Part shown: piece after piece, positions 20,962 through 31,481 of the stretch
Layout of the letters: each line of letters starts with the position of its first letter
Position numbering within the stretch: the stretch's first letter is position 1
NCBI GenBank assembly: GCA_027577595.1
Contig: JANBRJ010000087.1
Location: forward strand, 1-64,000
Direction of reading: 5' to 3'
Length of the DNA: 64,000 bases
Origin: Coemansia sp. RSA 487
Lineage: Eukaryota; Kickxellomycota; Kickxellomycetes; Kickxellales; Kickxellaceae
Made by a program: the position numbers and the translations under genes
Notes under the pieces: model-generated
Told to the model about the DNA's origin: nothing
The model's database searches: none
Seen by the model: the letters and a program-made list of their open reading frames with translations, nothing else

Positions 20962-22022
20962 GTCTAATTGGAACTAACAATGATCAATCTGCTTAAACTG
21001 GTGGTGTTACCTGGTGAAATATCGTGAATGTGGAAGCAATTTGCGACAAACTATGTAGATAAAATAAAAAGTATTTGGGCAAGCCAAGGAAGCTGGCTAT
21101 TTATATTCGAGTAATTTGCATGTAAAACATCTGCTGACTGTGTGTAAGGGAAAAGAAGCTTTCTAATACGTGTAAGAAGGCGAAAAAGTAAAATTAGTTG
21201 ATGACCGCAAAGCTAGAACGTTTCAGTTATTGCGTGACAAAAATTATCAGCTGATTATTTTTAGTAGGCCAACTTGTGGCACGATCTTTGTATTAAAGGG
21301 ATTTCGTAAGGAGGATGGCGGACAGCTATAGCTAAAAAGACTACCTATTTTGTGAAAAAAAAAACTGTACTGATGTGGCTGTACATTTTTATTGTACTAT
21401 TTCCGTTGACTTGGGCTGTGGGATTTCAAAATGCCTTAATCTGCCTTTTTTTTAGCAATTTAATGGATAGCCGTTTTTCTTTGTATCCTCTGCCCTTTGT
21501 CTACAAAGCTAATAACGGCCAACTAATTAAAAAAGTAATCTTAATAATGCCAAAGTCACTGGAGATCATACTTTAATTAAAATACAATAAAGGAAAATGG
21601 TCGCTGGACAAGTTTATAAAGACAACGTGAATAGGACGTAGGCTGCTTTGGGCGGGTATTGTTAATGTCTTGGCTACATCGGCAAATGTTCGGTGACAAT
21701 ATCTAAAGTCTATAATGCATTGACGCGGGTGTGCTATTGTTTTATTTATATTCCTTTCTATTACATTCAGTGATTTTTTGTCCTAGACAAAGTTAATTTT
21801 ACATGTTAATTTGATGTTCTGACAAACAAGGTGCAAGTCCTTGATTAATCTCATTTCACCACCACCTGATTTGTAAATCACTAATGATAAATTGCTGGGA
21901 AAAAAAAAGGTAAACAAGCCACATTTCGCTTCCTTTTTGCTCCATTTATTTTCTGTTCTCGCTATATATTTTTATTCCTATTCGGTCAATTCAGACATTT
22001 TATTAAAGAAATTCAAGGACAA
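20962..22022. other. Intergenic, AT-rich
   Basis: Only the TATA-like site of the small minus-strand gene (about 21095-21107) and the 5' region of the helicase gene are recognisable. No other gene was seen. Confidence 0.5.
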
Positions 22023-25013
22023 ATGTTTGGAAAAAGGCGTGGTGGTTTATTTCGACCAGCAGAAACCAAGGCCGCCAGGCAAGCGAGAATAATTCATATC
22101 GCTCATACTGCGTCACCATCCGCCAGCAGACTAACCAACCGAGTAAAGGCTGCTGCTGCTGCTGCTGCTGCTGCTCCGACCGTCATACCCGATGATCCAC
22201 CAGCCATGACGCAAACAAAGTTTATGTGTACGCTAGGGAAAAACGGAAGTAGATTGTTGACGCTGGACAATTACGTGGTATCCTTTACCAACTCTGTGGG
22301 AGGCGGAGCAGATGATGCGCCGATGGATCGTGTGGAAGCGGCAAAGGAAATAACTGCACAGGGCGGGTTCCGGTCCGCCAGATCAATGGTTGCCGCGAAG
22401 AAACCAAAAAAGGAAGCGCCGATGAATGTGGTTAGCAAGTCGTCGGATAAATCTGAGACAATTGTGTTGGACGAAGCGCAGGAGCGTATTTCCAAACTCG
22501 ACATCAACAAACCCCTTCTGATTGTCGCAGGTGCTGGGTCCGGAAAAACGACCACTCTATGTGCCCGTGTACTGGAGATAGTTAAGCAAGGCATCGACCC
22601 GGCCAGAATACTAGTCATTACGTTTACCAACAAGGCGGCGGACGAGCTCAAGGCACGAATAAACCGGTACATGAATGAAGACTTACTCACCGGTGGCTGT
22701 AAAACGAAACTGATGCCGCATGCGTCGACGTTCCATTCGTGGTGCTACAGGCTTATTGCCGACAATTTTCAAAAGTTTGGTTGGAAGAAGTGTCCGTTGG
22801 TGGCTGCGGCGACTACCGAGCACGAGGCGATTCTAGGTATTGCTCTTGATCAGATTGAGGACTGTCGGAAACTTGCACAGTGCGAACAGATGTTGGGCAT
22901 CGTGCCGCCGCCAAATTCATCTCCCGCTAATCAGTCGATTTACTTGGACGATGCAAAGCCACGCTGGGAAGGTGTTATTGATATAGCGAAACAGATGACC
23001 GGATTCAACGTCGATGTTGCTATCCGTGCTGTGGAGAAGGCGCAGGCGGAGCAGGAGTGGAATAATAAGAAAGGCGGGAGGAAGAGCAAGCTCAGCGAAA
23101 AGACCAAGGGGGCAAGTGAGCGGATCAGCGTCACACGTGCCGTCTACTGCCATCTATACGCAGCCATTGGCAAGAGCAAGGGGCTGGTGGACTTTGAGGA
23201 AAATAAGCTAGAGTTGGCCAAAGCGTTCCCTGGCAGAAATCAAATCAAGGACATCATGGCCTTCGTATACCGCGCAAAGTCCCGTGGCGACACACCCGCT
23301 ATGTATCCGCTGGTGGAGCGCTCGATTCTTGAGGCATACAATAAAACGCTTGAGAGCTTCGGGTTGATGGACTTTGACGACCTCTTGTCGCGTGCCACCG
23401 AGCTGCTGCAGTTGCCCAATGTGCTTGAGAGCGTGCAGGGTCAGTATCCGTACCTCTTGGTTGATGAGTTCCAGGATTTGAACCAGCTGCAAATGAGGCT
23501 AGTCTTACAGCTGCAAGGCGATATCGGACGTGTGACTGCGGTAGGCGATGAGCGCCAAAGCATCTATGCGTTCCGCGGGGCGTCGTGCGAGCACAACTTT
23601 AAGACGTTCCTGGACCATTTCGTGGATGCGCAGGTGGAAAAAAAACAGGACACCAAGGGGTCGATGGAGTGCTTGACGCGCAATTACCGCTCGCACCAAA
23701 GCATCGTTGATCTGGGGAACATTGTGGCCAAGGACACGATTGGCGACAGCGAACTTTTGGGTCGTCTGCGCGTGCCTCTATCGGCGCAGCCGGAGATGCC
23801 CACTGCGCCTATCTCTGTGTGGGACAGCCTCGATATCGAACAGGAGGCAAGCACCATTGTGCGCAGGATAAAGAGCTTACTCGACAAGAACGAGTGCAAG
23901 CCCTCGGACATTGCAATTATCTTGCGGTGCCTTGATTTCGGAAGGTACCGACCTACCAATAAGATCGAGATTGAGCTCCTGCGTAACGGGATCCCGTATG
24001 TTGTGCGTGGCAGCCAGTCTGTGCTCAAGCTGAAAAGGATGCAAACGTTTATGGCGCTTATCCGAGTCGTGGCCAACACTGATGACGACATTGCCTTTAG
24101 CACGTGCCTTGACGAGCTGGTGATGGACGTGGGTCCTGTTTCGAAGCGTAAGATCGAGAATATGAACGCCAACGACATTTCGCCCGGCAGCTTGTTTTAC
24201 AGAGCAGAGTGTGCCATCAGGACCTCATCTGTGGCGAAACATACCAAAGCAGGGCTTGGTGTCTTTATTGCCAATGTTCGCAAGTGGCAGACGCAGCTTG
24301 GAACCAATACATTGATGCAAATCCTGGACTCAATGTACACCTTGTACATTGCTGAAAAGGAAGAGGAAATCGAGGGCGTGCGAACCGGGCACAAGCAGGC
24401 GGCTGCGCACAATGCCGGTGACGAGAACAGCGCAAACGAGGACCGGCTGTGGAACATGGTGCTTGCCATCGCCGATTCGCTGAAGACTCCCGAGACAATC
24501 GACGATTTCAGCAAACCCTGCAGCTTGGAACGTCTGAACGCTTTTTCTGCACAGCTCTGCATGCTCTCGACGGCGACCGAGGACCCGGGAAAAGTCACTG
24601 CGGCTCTCGGCATGAATAAAGCAAGAAAGGGCAAGGATGGCCAAAGTAGCAGTGCAGTTATCATTAGCACCGTGCACCAGGCAAAGGGCCTGGAGTGGGA
24701 ACACGTTTTTGTGCCGCACTTTATCGACTATATGTTTCCAATGGGGTTCCGCGGGGCGCCAAGTGCCGACATGGCCAAGGCTACTTTGGATCCGGTAATG
24801 AAGGCGGAGCTGGCGCTGGCGGAGAAGCAGCATTTCCGCGAGGAAGGCAGGCTTGCATATGTGGCGATTACGCGGGCCAAGCGAGGACTCTACATCTCTG
24901 TGCTCGAACAATACCCGCAAATGTGGATGAAAAGGTTTTTTGGATGCGAGTGCACTCAGTCGCGCTACTTGCCCGGTATAATGTATTCGGGGAAAAAGAA
25001 GGGGGGTACATGA
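22023..25013 (+). CDS. UvrD/Rep-family 3'-5' DNA helicase (Srs2/PcrA-like)
   Basis: 996 aa, superfamily 1A. All helicase motifs are present in order: Q motif LDEAQERI (about 149-156), Walker A AGAGSGKT (169-176), Ia ITFTNKAADELKARI, II LLVDEFQDLNQLQ, III VGDERQSIYAFRGA, IV with TRNYRS, V STVHQAKGLEWEHVFVP, VI EEGRLAYVAITRAKRGLYI. Such helicases unwind 3'-5'; fungal Srs2 strips Rad51 and restrains recombination. Residues 1-145 are a basic, low-complexity leader with a polyalanine tract (GCT repeats near 22149-22175) and no known fold. An approximately 180-residue insert between motifs Ia and II fits the 1B domain. No Srs2-type SUMO/PCNA tail is visible, so exact orthology is left open. Confidence 0.88.
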   Translation: MFGKRRGGLFRPAETKAARQARIIHIAHTASPSASRLTNRVKAAAAAAAAAPTVIPDDPPAMTQTKFMCTLGKNGSRLLTLDNYVVSFTNSVGGGADDAPMDRVEAAKEITAQGGFRSARSMVAAKKPKKEAPMNVVSKSSDKSETIVLDEAQERISKLDINKPLLIVAGAGSGKTTTLCARVLEIVKQGIDPARILVITFTNKAADELKARINRYMNEDLLTGGCKTKLMPHASTFHSWCYRLIADNFQKFGWKKCPLVAAATTEHEAILGIALDQIEDCRKLAQCEQMLGIVPPPNSSPANQSIYLDDAKPRWEGVIDIAKQMTGFNVDVAIRAVEKAQAEQEWNNKKGGRKSKLSEKTKGASERISVTRAVYCHLYAAIGKSKGLVDFEENKLELAKAFPGRNQIKDIMAFVYRAKSRGDTPAMYPLVERSILEAYNKTLESFGLMDFDDLLSRATELLQLPNVLESVQGQYPYLLVDEFQDLNQLQMRLVLQLQGDIGRVTAVGDERQSIYAFRGASCEHNFKTFLDHFVDAQVEKKQDTKGSMECLTRNYRSHQSIVDLGNIVAKDTIGDSELLGRLRVPLSAQPEMPTAPISVWDSLDIEQEASTIVRRIKSLLDKNECKPSDIAIILRCLDFGRYRPTNKIEIELLRNGIPYVVRGSQSVLKLKRMQTFMALIRVVANTDDDIAFSTCLDELVMDVGPVSKRKIENMNANDISPGSLFYRAECAIRTSSVAKHTKAGLGVFIANVRKWQTQLGTNTLMQILDSMYTLYIAEKEEEIEGVRTGHKQAAAHNAGDENSANEDRLWNMVLAIADSLKTPETIDDFSKPCSLERLNAFSAQLCMLSTATEDPGKVTAALGMNKARKGKDGQSSSAVIISTVHQAKGLEWEHVFVPHFIDYMFPMGFRGAPSADMAKATLDPVMKAELALAEKQHFREEGRLAYVAITRAKRGLYISVLEQYPQMWMKRFFGCECTQSRYLPGIMYSGKKKGGT

Positions 25014-25062
25014 TAGTCTCGGGCGATTCAGACTATGGCTACTATTGGATTTATTGAAGCAT

Positions 25063-26751
25063 TTAAGTGGGTTTATACGAAACAAGGAGCTTTTGGAGAT
25101 CCTCGGCGAATGCGCTGAATGTTGTTTTCTGTAGCCGTGCAATGTTTGTGTAGTGCTTTTCGCGGCATTTGTATTGCACGCACAAGCACGTAAAGTGTGG
25201 GCATATAACCGAAAGAAATGCAGCATACACCGAGCTGTAGCTAGTGGCTGGGCTGGCGGCGCCGTAGTAGATGTCCCACTGCTGGAAGCTGGCACTTATA
25301 CGCATGTGCTTTTGGCAGAAGTTGGCCACTCTTTCAGCGCTCTGCGCCAACACGATAAATGTGGGCACTGGAGCCTGCCTGCTTCGAAGGCGCTGCAGGG
25401 CAGGCAACACCTTCAGTGCTCGCACGATGTCTCTTAGCGACAAGTGTGCCTCGCATATGTCCAGCTGCCGAAGAGAATCGAATGTCAAGCCCTGTTGCAC
25501 TCGGCTCAGGAGGCGTTTGCTTGCCTCGCTGAACATCACCTGCAGGTGCTCGACCGTACCGTGGATGCTTTCATAAATCTTTATAGTCTCTTGCGCCAAT
25601 TCGTTTGTGCCTTCGATTATATCCATATACGAGAGTAGCTTGACGGTCCGAAGCGCTGTGAATCGTCCGCATGCAAACGTTCCTGTTTTATTGAGCATTG
25701 CCAAAGTTTCCTTGTCAGTGCGTATGCTAATATTGCGCAATGTCTCTGTGTTGCCTCTGAACACAACGCTGTCGCCGAATGGGTACAGCATTTGTATCCC
25801 GAGTTTCTCTAGCTTGGGGAAAGGTACTGCGTTGTCAAACACTGGCCTGTTTTCAATTGCCACGTAACGTTGTTCTTTAGGCAGTATGATTAGAGACAAG
25901 AGATTGCTGTATGTGACATTCTGGCCATCGTTGTTAATGAGTAGACTGTAGAAGTCGTTTGTCTTTGCACCTCCTATTTTTAGATTTCGCAACGTTTTTG
26001 CATTCGTGTACATTAATGTAATTGCATCCCCTGAGCCCTCGTTCCAGCCTATGTGGAGGTCGGTTATGTTCCCTGGAACAAAGGCAGGCTCTGTGGGCAG
26101 ATGGTAAGTGCTGGAAATAAAAAGATGCATCTTTTGTTTTCCAGATGATATATACGATATGAACTGATTTACAATGTTCCAAAGGTTTGGGCTATATCTG
26201 TGAACCTCGCCGAAATTAACAACAAAAGAAATTGTGTGCGCATTAGGAACAAGCTCACAGATACGGGCTGCTGAATGCAAAGCAGCTGCTTCCGAGGCCT
26301 CACATACATTGGGAATACCATCGCCTTGGAAGCACTGGATCATGACTGTTCTCGCTGCATGGAAGCATGCATTAACATACTGCTGGTTGTCTAGAAACAG
26401 GGCTTGGTTATCCGTGAACAGATCATTGTTGTAGAAACCAAATAATAGATGCCGAACATACCCTATGCGAGAGCCATCAAATATACTTCTTGTTATGAGT
26501 TTGTCTCGCTTTATCACGAGCCCTGGCTTACATAATGTCGTTTCAGCATATACACGGTGGATGATGCTTTGCGCAACGTTTCGCCAGCTTTTGCACAGCT
26601 GTCCAAGCACTACGAGTAGCTTTAGCTCATCGTCATCTATACGTTCATTGAGATTGTATTTATCTTTGGGTCTAACAACTAGCTTCGATATATGCATAAT
26701 AACAAGCATGGGCAGTGTTTGAAACCGCCGTAGCATTAGATGTTGCGACAT
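25063..26751 (-). CDS. F-box-like / leucine-rich repeat protein
   Basis: 562 aa starting at ATG 26751. An F-box-like N terminus (LPMLVIMHISKLV...LLVVLGQLCKSWRNVAQSIIHRVYAE) precedes irregular leucine-rich strands (NITDLHIGWNEG, KTLRNLKIGG, FPKLEKLGIQML, ALRTVKLLSYMD, DSLRQLDICEAHLSLRDIVRAL). By family such proteins are candidate substrate adaptors of SCF ubiquitin ligases; no substrate can be read from sequence. The protein is cysteine-poor in the LRR part, with no signal peptide. It is convergent with the helicase gene; the stops are about 50 bp apart. It is one of three related genes in the window (with 31482-33233 and the wreck at 18.5-20.3 kb). Confidence 0.72.
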   Translation of the reverse strand: MSQHLMLRRFQTLPMLVIMHISKLVVRPKDKYNLNERIDDDELKLLVVLGQLCKSWRNVAQSIIHRVYAETTLCKPGLVIKRDKLITRSIFDGSRIGYVRHLLFGFYNNDLFTDNQALFLDNQQYVNACFHAARTVMIQCFQGDGIPNVCEASEAAALHSAARICELVPNAHTISFVVNFGEVHRYSPNLWNIVNQFISYISSGKQKMHLFISSTYHLPTEPAFVPGNITDLHIGWNEGSGDAITLMYTNAKTLRNLKIGGAKTNDFYSLLINNDGQNVTYSNLLSLIILPKEQRYVAIENRPVFDNAVPFPKLEKLGIQMLYPFGDSVVFRGNTETLRNISIRTDKETLAMLNKTGTFACGRFTALRTVKLLSYMDIIEGTNELAQETIKIYESIHGTVEHLQVMFSEASKRLLSRVQQGLTFDSLRQLDICEAHLSLRDIVRALKVLPALQRLRSRQAPVPTFIVLAQSAERVANFCQKHMRISASFQQWDIYYGAASPATSYSSVYAAFLSVICPHFTCLCVQYKCREKHYTNIARLQKTTFSAFAEDLQKLLVSYKPT

Positions 26752-27011
26752 TGTATATACTTAAAAAAGAATAAGAACGCTGGGAGTAAAGTAAAGCACT
26801 CATATCAACGAATGGGAATGTAATTGTTTTGTCTTTGTTCTTTAGTGGTGAATACTTGTGTCTTTGCGACAAAAAGTCTTGGCTTGTGTCCATTGTACTT
26901 GTTCTTTTCGGCATTTAGAGCACGCTTGTACATTTTGCTGCAGAAAGAGACAGATCTAGTCATTTATTTGCTGGGCAATTTGATTGTGAGTTGAGATGCT
27001 CTGGTGATTCG

Positions 27012-27046
27012 TTGAGCTGAGCTGAGCTGAGCTGAGCTGAGCTGAA
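27012..27046 (+). repeat. Pentanucleotide microsatellite (GAGCT)n
   Basis: Six to seven tandem GAGCT units about 565-595 bp upstream of the CPA2 ATG. Each unit contains AGCT, so the array is near-palindromic. Confidence 0.9.
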
Positions 27047-27097
27047 CTTTTGCCTCATGAACTGGGTTTGAGGCCGAGTCTCCTGTTTTGATGAATG

Positions 27098-27104
27098 TGA
27101 GTCA
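27098..27104 (+). promoter_or_regulatory. Gcn4/CPC1-type site upstream of CPA2
   Basis: TGAGTCA, the reverse complement of the TGACTCA consensus for fungal bZIP activators of general amino-acid control. It lies about 503 bp before the ATG of an arginine-pathway gene. A 7-mer occurs by chance, so support comes from context. Confidence 0.45.
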
Positions 27105-27606
27105 CTCAAATGACGGTCTTTGTTTTTTTAGGAGCGGGGATTTGTGTTTGTTCCTTCTTGGGCAACTGTGATTGGTCCATCAATTGGATTTAGTGAGCTG
27201 TCAACCAAAAGAAAAATTTTCACATCCAGAAGTTTCTTGATATCTTTCTTTGACTGTTATCTCTCACTCACTCAACTATAAATCAAGCTCAAATCGAACC
27301 CGAACGAAAAACATCTGGCTCTTCTCTACTTTTCTCTTCAAACAGGTATCTTTTTTTTTTTTAAAAAAGTAACAAAAAAAGCTCCCCCCTCCTAAACCCC
27401 TTTCTTTTAGCTTTTACTGTTCCAAGCTTCTCGAGACTTTATGTACCACCATAGCAGCGAGAAGAACTCGTGCGATTACATAGCAGATCAGGTTTGGAAG
27501 ACATTGATCTGAATCCTTCTTATATCCTCCTCTCCCCTCTTTTTACATTAAATTACTTTTTTTTTTTATTCATTCAACTACTATTAGGAAAATTTCTATA
27601 TTTAAA

Positions 27607-30600
27607 ATGCTCAGGGCTCGTTCTGCGGTTACTAAGACGATCCAGTCTGCTGCCAGCAGCAGGCGTATCGTTGCTTCCACGATCCTGGCTCCCCAAGTTT
27701 CGGCAAACCACCACGGCCGTCGTCAGTTTCACGGAAGGGTCCGCGCATCTGGATCGTCTGTTCACTTTGCTGCAAAGACAAGCGTGTTGGCTTTTCAACT
27801 GAACAGACCAGCACCTGTAGCTCTGCAGCAAAAGCAGCAGTACGTGGGGCGTCGTAACTTTAGCGGCGCCCGCGTAGATGCGTCGGAGAACGATGCGGTT
27901 GCGGCGGCATCGAAACTGGCGGTCAAGGGAGCAAAGATCGACGTGAAAAAGGTGCTTGTTGTCGGCTCGGGTGGACTGAGCATTGGACAGGCCGGCGAGT
28001 TCGACTACTCTGGGTCGCAAGCAATCAAGGCGCTGCGCGAATCCAGCATCGAAACTGTGCTTGTCAACCCCAACATTGCAACGGTCCAGACGTCCCATGA
28101 GCTGGCTACCCATGTGTACTTTTCACCGGTGACGCCCGAGTATTTGGCGCAAATCATCGAGAAGGAAAGACCCGACGGTATTATGCTGGCGTTTGGCGGG
28201 CAGACCGCACTTAACTGCGGCGTGCAGCTCAACAAGATGGGCGTGCTTGATAAGTACAATGTGCGCGTGCTTGGTACGTCGGTGCGTACGCTGGAGCTGT
28301 CGGAGGACCGCGACCTTTTCGCAAGCGCACTGAAGGATATCGGGATCCCCGTCGCTCATTCAACAGCAGTCAACACGGTGCAGGACGCGCTGGATGCCGC
28401 CCAGGAGATCGGATATCCGGTGATTGTGCGATCGGCGTACGCGTTGGGCGGTCTGGGATCCGGATTTGCCGCCAATGAGGAGGAGCTGCACTCGCTGGCC
28501 AACCAGAGCCTGTCACTGTGTCCGCAGATCTTGGTGGAGAAGTCGATGCGTGGGTGGAAGGAGGTCGAGTACGAGGTGGTGCGTGATTCGCAGGACAACT
28601 GCGTCACGGTGTGCAACATGGAGAACTTCGACCCGCTCGGGATCCACACTGGCGACTCGATCGTTGTGGCGCCGAGCCAGACGCTGAGCGACGAGGAGTA
28701 CCACATGCTGCGCACTGCTGCGATCAAGATTGTGCGCCATATGGGCGTCGTCGGTGAATGCAACGTGCAGTATGCGCTGAACCCAGAGAGCCTTGAGTAC
28801 TGCGTCATCGAGATGAACGCACGCCTGAGCCGCAGCTCAGCGCTTGCATCCAAGGCCACCGGGTATCCGCTGGCGTTTGTGGCGGCCAAGATCGGGCTCG
28901 GGTGGACGCTTCCGGAGCTGCAGAACAGCGTAACCACCACGACCACCGCGTGCTTTGAGCCTAGCCTCGACTACATCGTCACCAAGATTCCGCGCTGGGA
29001 TCTGAGCAAGTTCAACCACGTCAGCCGCGACATCGGATCGTGCATGAAGTCGGTGGGCGAAGTCATGGCTATTGGACGCACCTTTGAGGAGAGCTTGCAA
29101 AAAGCCATCCGGTCCGTGGACCCGTCGTTTGTCGGCTTTGCATCCCTGGACGGGTACATGCCTGAAGACACTGCAGAGCTCGAGGACATGCTGCGCAACC
29201 CGACCGACCGCCGCCTGTTCTACTTGGCGTACGCGATGCTTGAGCGCGACTACTCGGCCGAGAAACTCCACGAGATCACTCGGATTGACCTGTGGTTCCT
29301 ATACAAGCTGGAGAACATCTGCAGGATGCACAAGGCACTCAAGAGCCCGCACCAGACGCTTCAGAACATGAGCCGCGTGCAACTGGAGGCCGCCAAGCGC
29401 ATGGGATTCTCGGATCTGCAAATCGCTCGGCTCATATCTTCCTCCGCTGAACAGAGCAACAAGGTTGGCGAGGATGCGGTGCGTGCGCTGCGCAACCAGT
29501 ATGGGCTCCGTCCGTTTGCAAAGCGCATCGACACGCTTGCCGGTGAATTCCCTGCGCCGACCAACTACCTGTACACGACGTACAATGCGGCCACCGATGA
29601 TGTGACGTTTGACGAGCACGGCACCATGGTGCTTGGGTCCGGCGTGTACCGGATCGGGTCATCAGTAGAGTTCGACTGGTGCGGCGTATCGGCGATCCGC
29701 GCTCTGCGCAATCTGGGCCACAAGACCATTATGGTCAACTACAACCCAGAGACCGTTTCAACCGACTTTGACGAGTGCGACCGCCTGTACTTTGACGAGC
29801 TCAGCTACGAGCGCGTGCGCGATATCTACGACATGGAGCAGGCGAAGGGTGTAATTGTTAGCGTTGGTGGCCAGCTGCCGCAGAACATTGCGCTCCGCTT
29901 GCATCAGAACGATGTCAATGTGCTGGGCACCAGTCCCGAGAAGATCGACGCAGCAGAGGACCGCCATCGGTTCAGCCAGATCCTGGACTCGATTGGTGTC
30001 GACCAGCCAGCGTGGAAGGAGCTTGTCAGCGTCGAGGATGCAGAGCAGTTTGCAGATGCCGTCGGGTATCCCGTGCTGATCCGGCCGTCATATGTGTTGT
30101 CGGGAGCCGCAATGAATGTTGCGTATGACGCACAGGCGCTGCGCAACAACCTGCAGCTGGCTGCCTCTGTCAGCCCCGAGCATCCGGTAGTTGTCACCAA
30201 GTTCATCCGCGGCGCGCGCGAGCTGGACATCGATGCTGTTGCGTACAAGGGCGACCTCCTGGTGCACGCCGTTAGCGAGCATGTCGAGGACGCTGGCGTG
30301 CACTCGGGCGACGCTTCTCTCGTTTTGCCCCCGGCCAATCTCCCAGCCGAGGTTCTGCAGCGCGTCAAGGTGATCGGACAGAAGGTGGCGCGTGCGTTTG
30401 AGATCTCGGGACCCTTCAACATGCAGATAATCATGCAGAAGGATGCGAAGAATGCGGACCAGCCGCTGCTCAAGGTCATCGAGTGCAACCTGCGCGCGTC
30501 GCGGTCGTTCCCCTTCGTGTCCAAGGTGATGGATACCAACTTTGTCGACGCCGCCACGCGCGCCATCGTTGGCCAGGGCGTCCCGGCCCCACGTGACATG

Positions 30601-31245
30601 ATGCAAGAGAGTTCCAGCTGGCCGTACACTGCTGTCAAGGTGCCGCAGTTCAGCTGGACGCGGCTGGCAGGCGCTGACCCGTTCCTGGGCGTCGAGATGT
30701 CGTCGACCGGCGAGGTAGCGTGCTTTGGAAAGACACCCGAGGAGGCATATCTTGTGTCGCTGCTGTCGACCAACGGGTTCCGCATGCCCAAGGCTGGCAA
30801 AACTGTGTTTATCGGTATGGACGACCTGACGGAGCCGCGCATCGTGCAGAAGGTCGCCAGCTGCTTCCACGCGGCCGGATATCCGATCATCACCGACGAC
30901 GCATCCACCGCCAAGCTTCTTTCCGAGGCTGTTGCCACCGATGTGAAGGTCGTCAAGCTCGAATACGATAATAGGCGCACACTGCGCGACGACGTCTTTG
31001 GCAATAACATCGATTTTGTTGTCAATTTGGCCAAGCGCCGTCCTGACGACAAGGCGAACACCAGCTACGCGATGCGTAGGATGGCTGTGGACTTTGGAAT
31101 CCCGCTGGTCAACGACCAGAGATGCGCCGAAATGTTGGTCGATGCGCTGGATGCGCTTCCCAAGGGCTGGCAGAACCGTAGTCTGGAGACTCCTGTTGAT
31201 GTAAAGACGTGGCAGCAGTATCTGGATATGCGGAGTGTCGACTGA
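27607..31245 (+). CDS. CPA2: Arginine-specific carbamoyl-phosphate synthase, large subunit, mitochondrial
   Basis: 1212 aa. Residues 1 to about 100 are rich in R/S/A and poor in acids (MLRARSAVTKTIQSAASSRR...), as expected of a mitochondrial presequence. Then come two homologous carbamoyl-phosphate synthase halves, each with an ATP-grasp domain: VLVVGSGGLSIGQAGEFDYSG near 120 and LGSGVYRIGSSVEFDWCGV near 677. The C-terminal MGS-like domain starts about 1060. It makes carbamoyl phosphate from bicarbonate, ATP and ammonia passed from the small glutaminase subunit, for citrulline and arginine synthesis. No aspartate transcarbamylase or dihydroorotase is fused, so it is not the pyrimidine (URA2/CAD) enzyme. 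Yeast Cpa2 is cytosolic and shorter (about 1118 aa); the added N terminus accounts for the difference. Confidence 0.95.
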   Translation: MLRARSAVTKTIQSAASSRRIVASTILAPQVSANHHGRRQFHGRVRASGSSVHFAAKTSVLAFQLNRPAPVALQQKQQYVGRRNFSGARVDASENDAVAAASKLAVKGAKIDVKKVLVVGSGGLSIGQAGEFDYSGSQAIKALRESSIETVLVNPNIATVQTSHELATHVYFSPVTPEYLAQIIEKERPDGIMLAFGGQTALNCGVQLNKMGVLDKYNVRVLGTSVRTLELSEDRDLFASALKDIGIPVAHSTAVNTVQDALDAAQEIGYPVIVRSAYALGGLGSGFAANEEELHSLANQSLSLCPQILVEKSMRGWKEVEYEVVRDSQDNCVTVCNMENFDPLGIHTGDSIVVAPSQTLSDEEYHMLRTAAIKIVRHMGVVGECNVQYALNPESLEYCVIEMNARLSRSSALASKATGYPLAFVAAKIGLGWTLPELQNSVTTTTTACFEPSLDYIVTKIPRWDLSKFNHVSRDIGSCMKSVGEVMAIGRTFEESLQKAIRSVDPSFVGFASLDGYMPEDTAELEDMLRNPTDRRLFYLAYAMLERDYSAEKLHEITRIDLWFLYKLENICRMHKALKSPHQTLQNMSRVQLEAAKRMGFSDLQIARLISSSAEQSNKVGEDAVRALRNQYGLRPFAKRIDTLAGEFPAPTNYLYTTYNAATDDVTFDEHGTMVLGSGVYRIGSSVEFDWCGVSAIRALRNLGHKTIMVNYNPETVSTDFDECDRLYFDELSYERVRDIYDMEQAKGVIVSVGGQLPQNIALRLHQNDVNVLGTSPEKIDAAEDRHRFSQILDSIGVDQPAWKELVSVEDAEQFADAVGYPVLIRPSYVLSGAAMNVAYDAQALRNNLQLAASVSPEHPVVVTKFIRGARELDIDAVAYKGDLLVHAVSEHVEDAGVHSGDASLVLPPANLPAEVLQRVKVIGQKVARAFEISGPFNMQIIMQKDAKNADQPLLKVIECNLRASRSFPFVSKVMDTNFVDAATRAIVGQGVPAPRDMMQESSSWPYTAVKVPQFSWTRLAGADPFLGVEMSSTGEVACFGKTPEEAYLVSLLSTNGFRMPKAGKTVFIGMDDLTEPRIVQKVASCFHAAGYPIITDDASTAKLLSEAVATDVKVVKLEYDNRRTLRDDVFGNNIDFVVNLAKRRPDDKANTSYAMRRMAVDFGIPLVNDQRCAEMLVDALDALPKGWQNRSLETPVDVKTWQQYLDMRSVD

Positions 31246-31481
31246 GCTAGGCTTTTCTTTTTATGTAGAATGCAAAATGGGAAATGCGACTTTTAATAGA
31301 AAGAAACATCTTTATATGTCTTTATATATATCGTTTATTTTTAAGAGTGGAGAAATGCAAAAGTAGCCCAAGAAAGCAATAGGGGACCCTGCCCCAGTTT
31401 ACAAATTTTGTTCTTTATGTATCTCGGCTTTTTCATTATATAACCTTTCCTCACATATTTTATTCCTATTCGCGCTCTGTA

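Larger units (their letters stand above)
26752..27606. other. Upstream region of CPA2
   Basis: An 855-bp divergent spacer. It contains a GAGCT pentanucleotide array (27012-27046), a Gcn4-type site (27098-27104), a long pyrimidine/purine tract (27340-27420) and an AT-rich leader just before the Cpa2 ATG. Confidence 0.6.

Noticed and set aside
14806-22022. Possible LTR element or other virus-like insertion in the AT-rich island
   Set aside because: No reverse transcriptase, integrase, capsid or polymerase-like coding sequence and no paired long terminal repeats were seen anywhere in the window.
27280-27310. GGGTTCGATTTG on the minus strand, tRNA T-arm-like
   Set aside because: No acceptor or anticodon stem can be drawn around it.
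28356-30870. Long minus-strand frames opposite CPA2 (up to 385 codons)
   Set aside because: These are codon-bias shadows of the GC-rich CPA2 gene; no motif or promoter.
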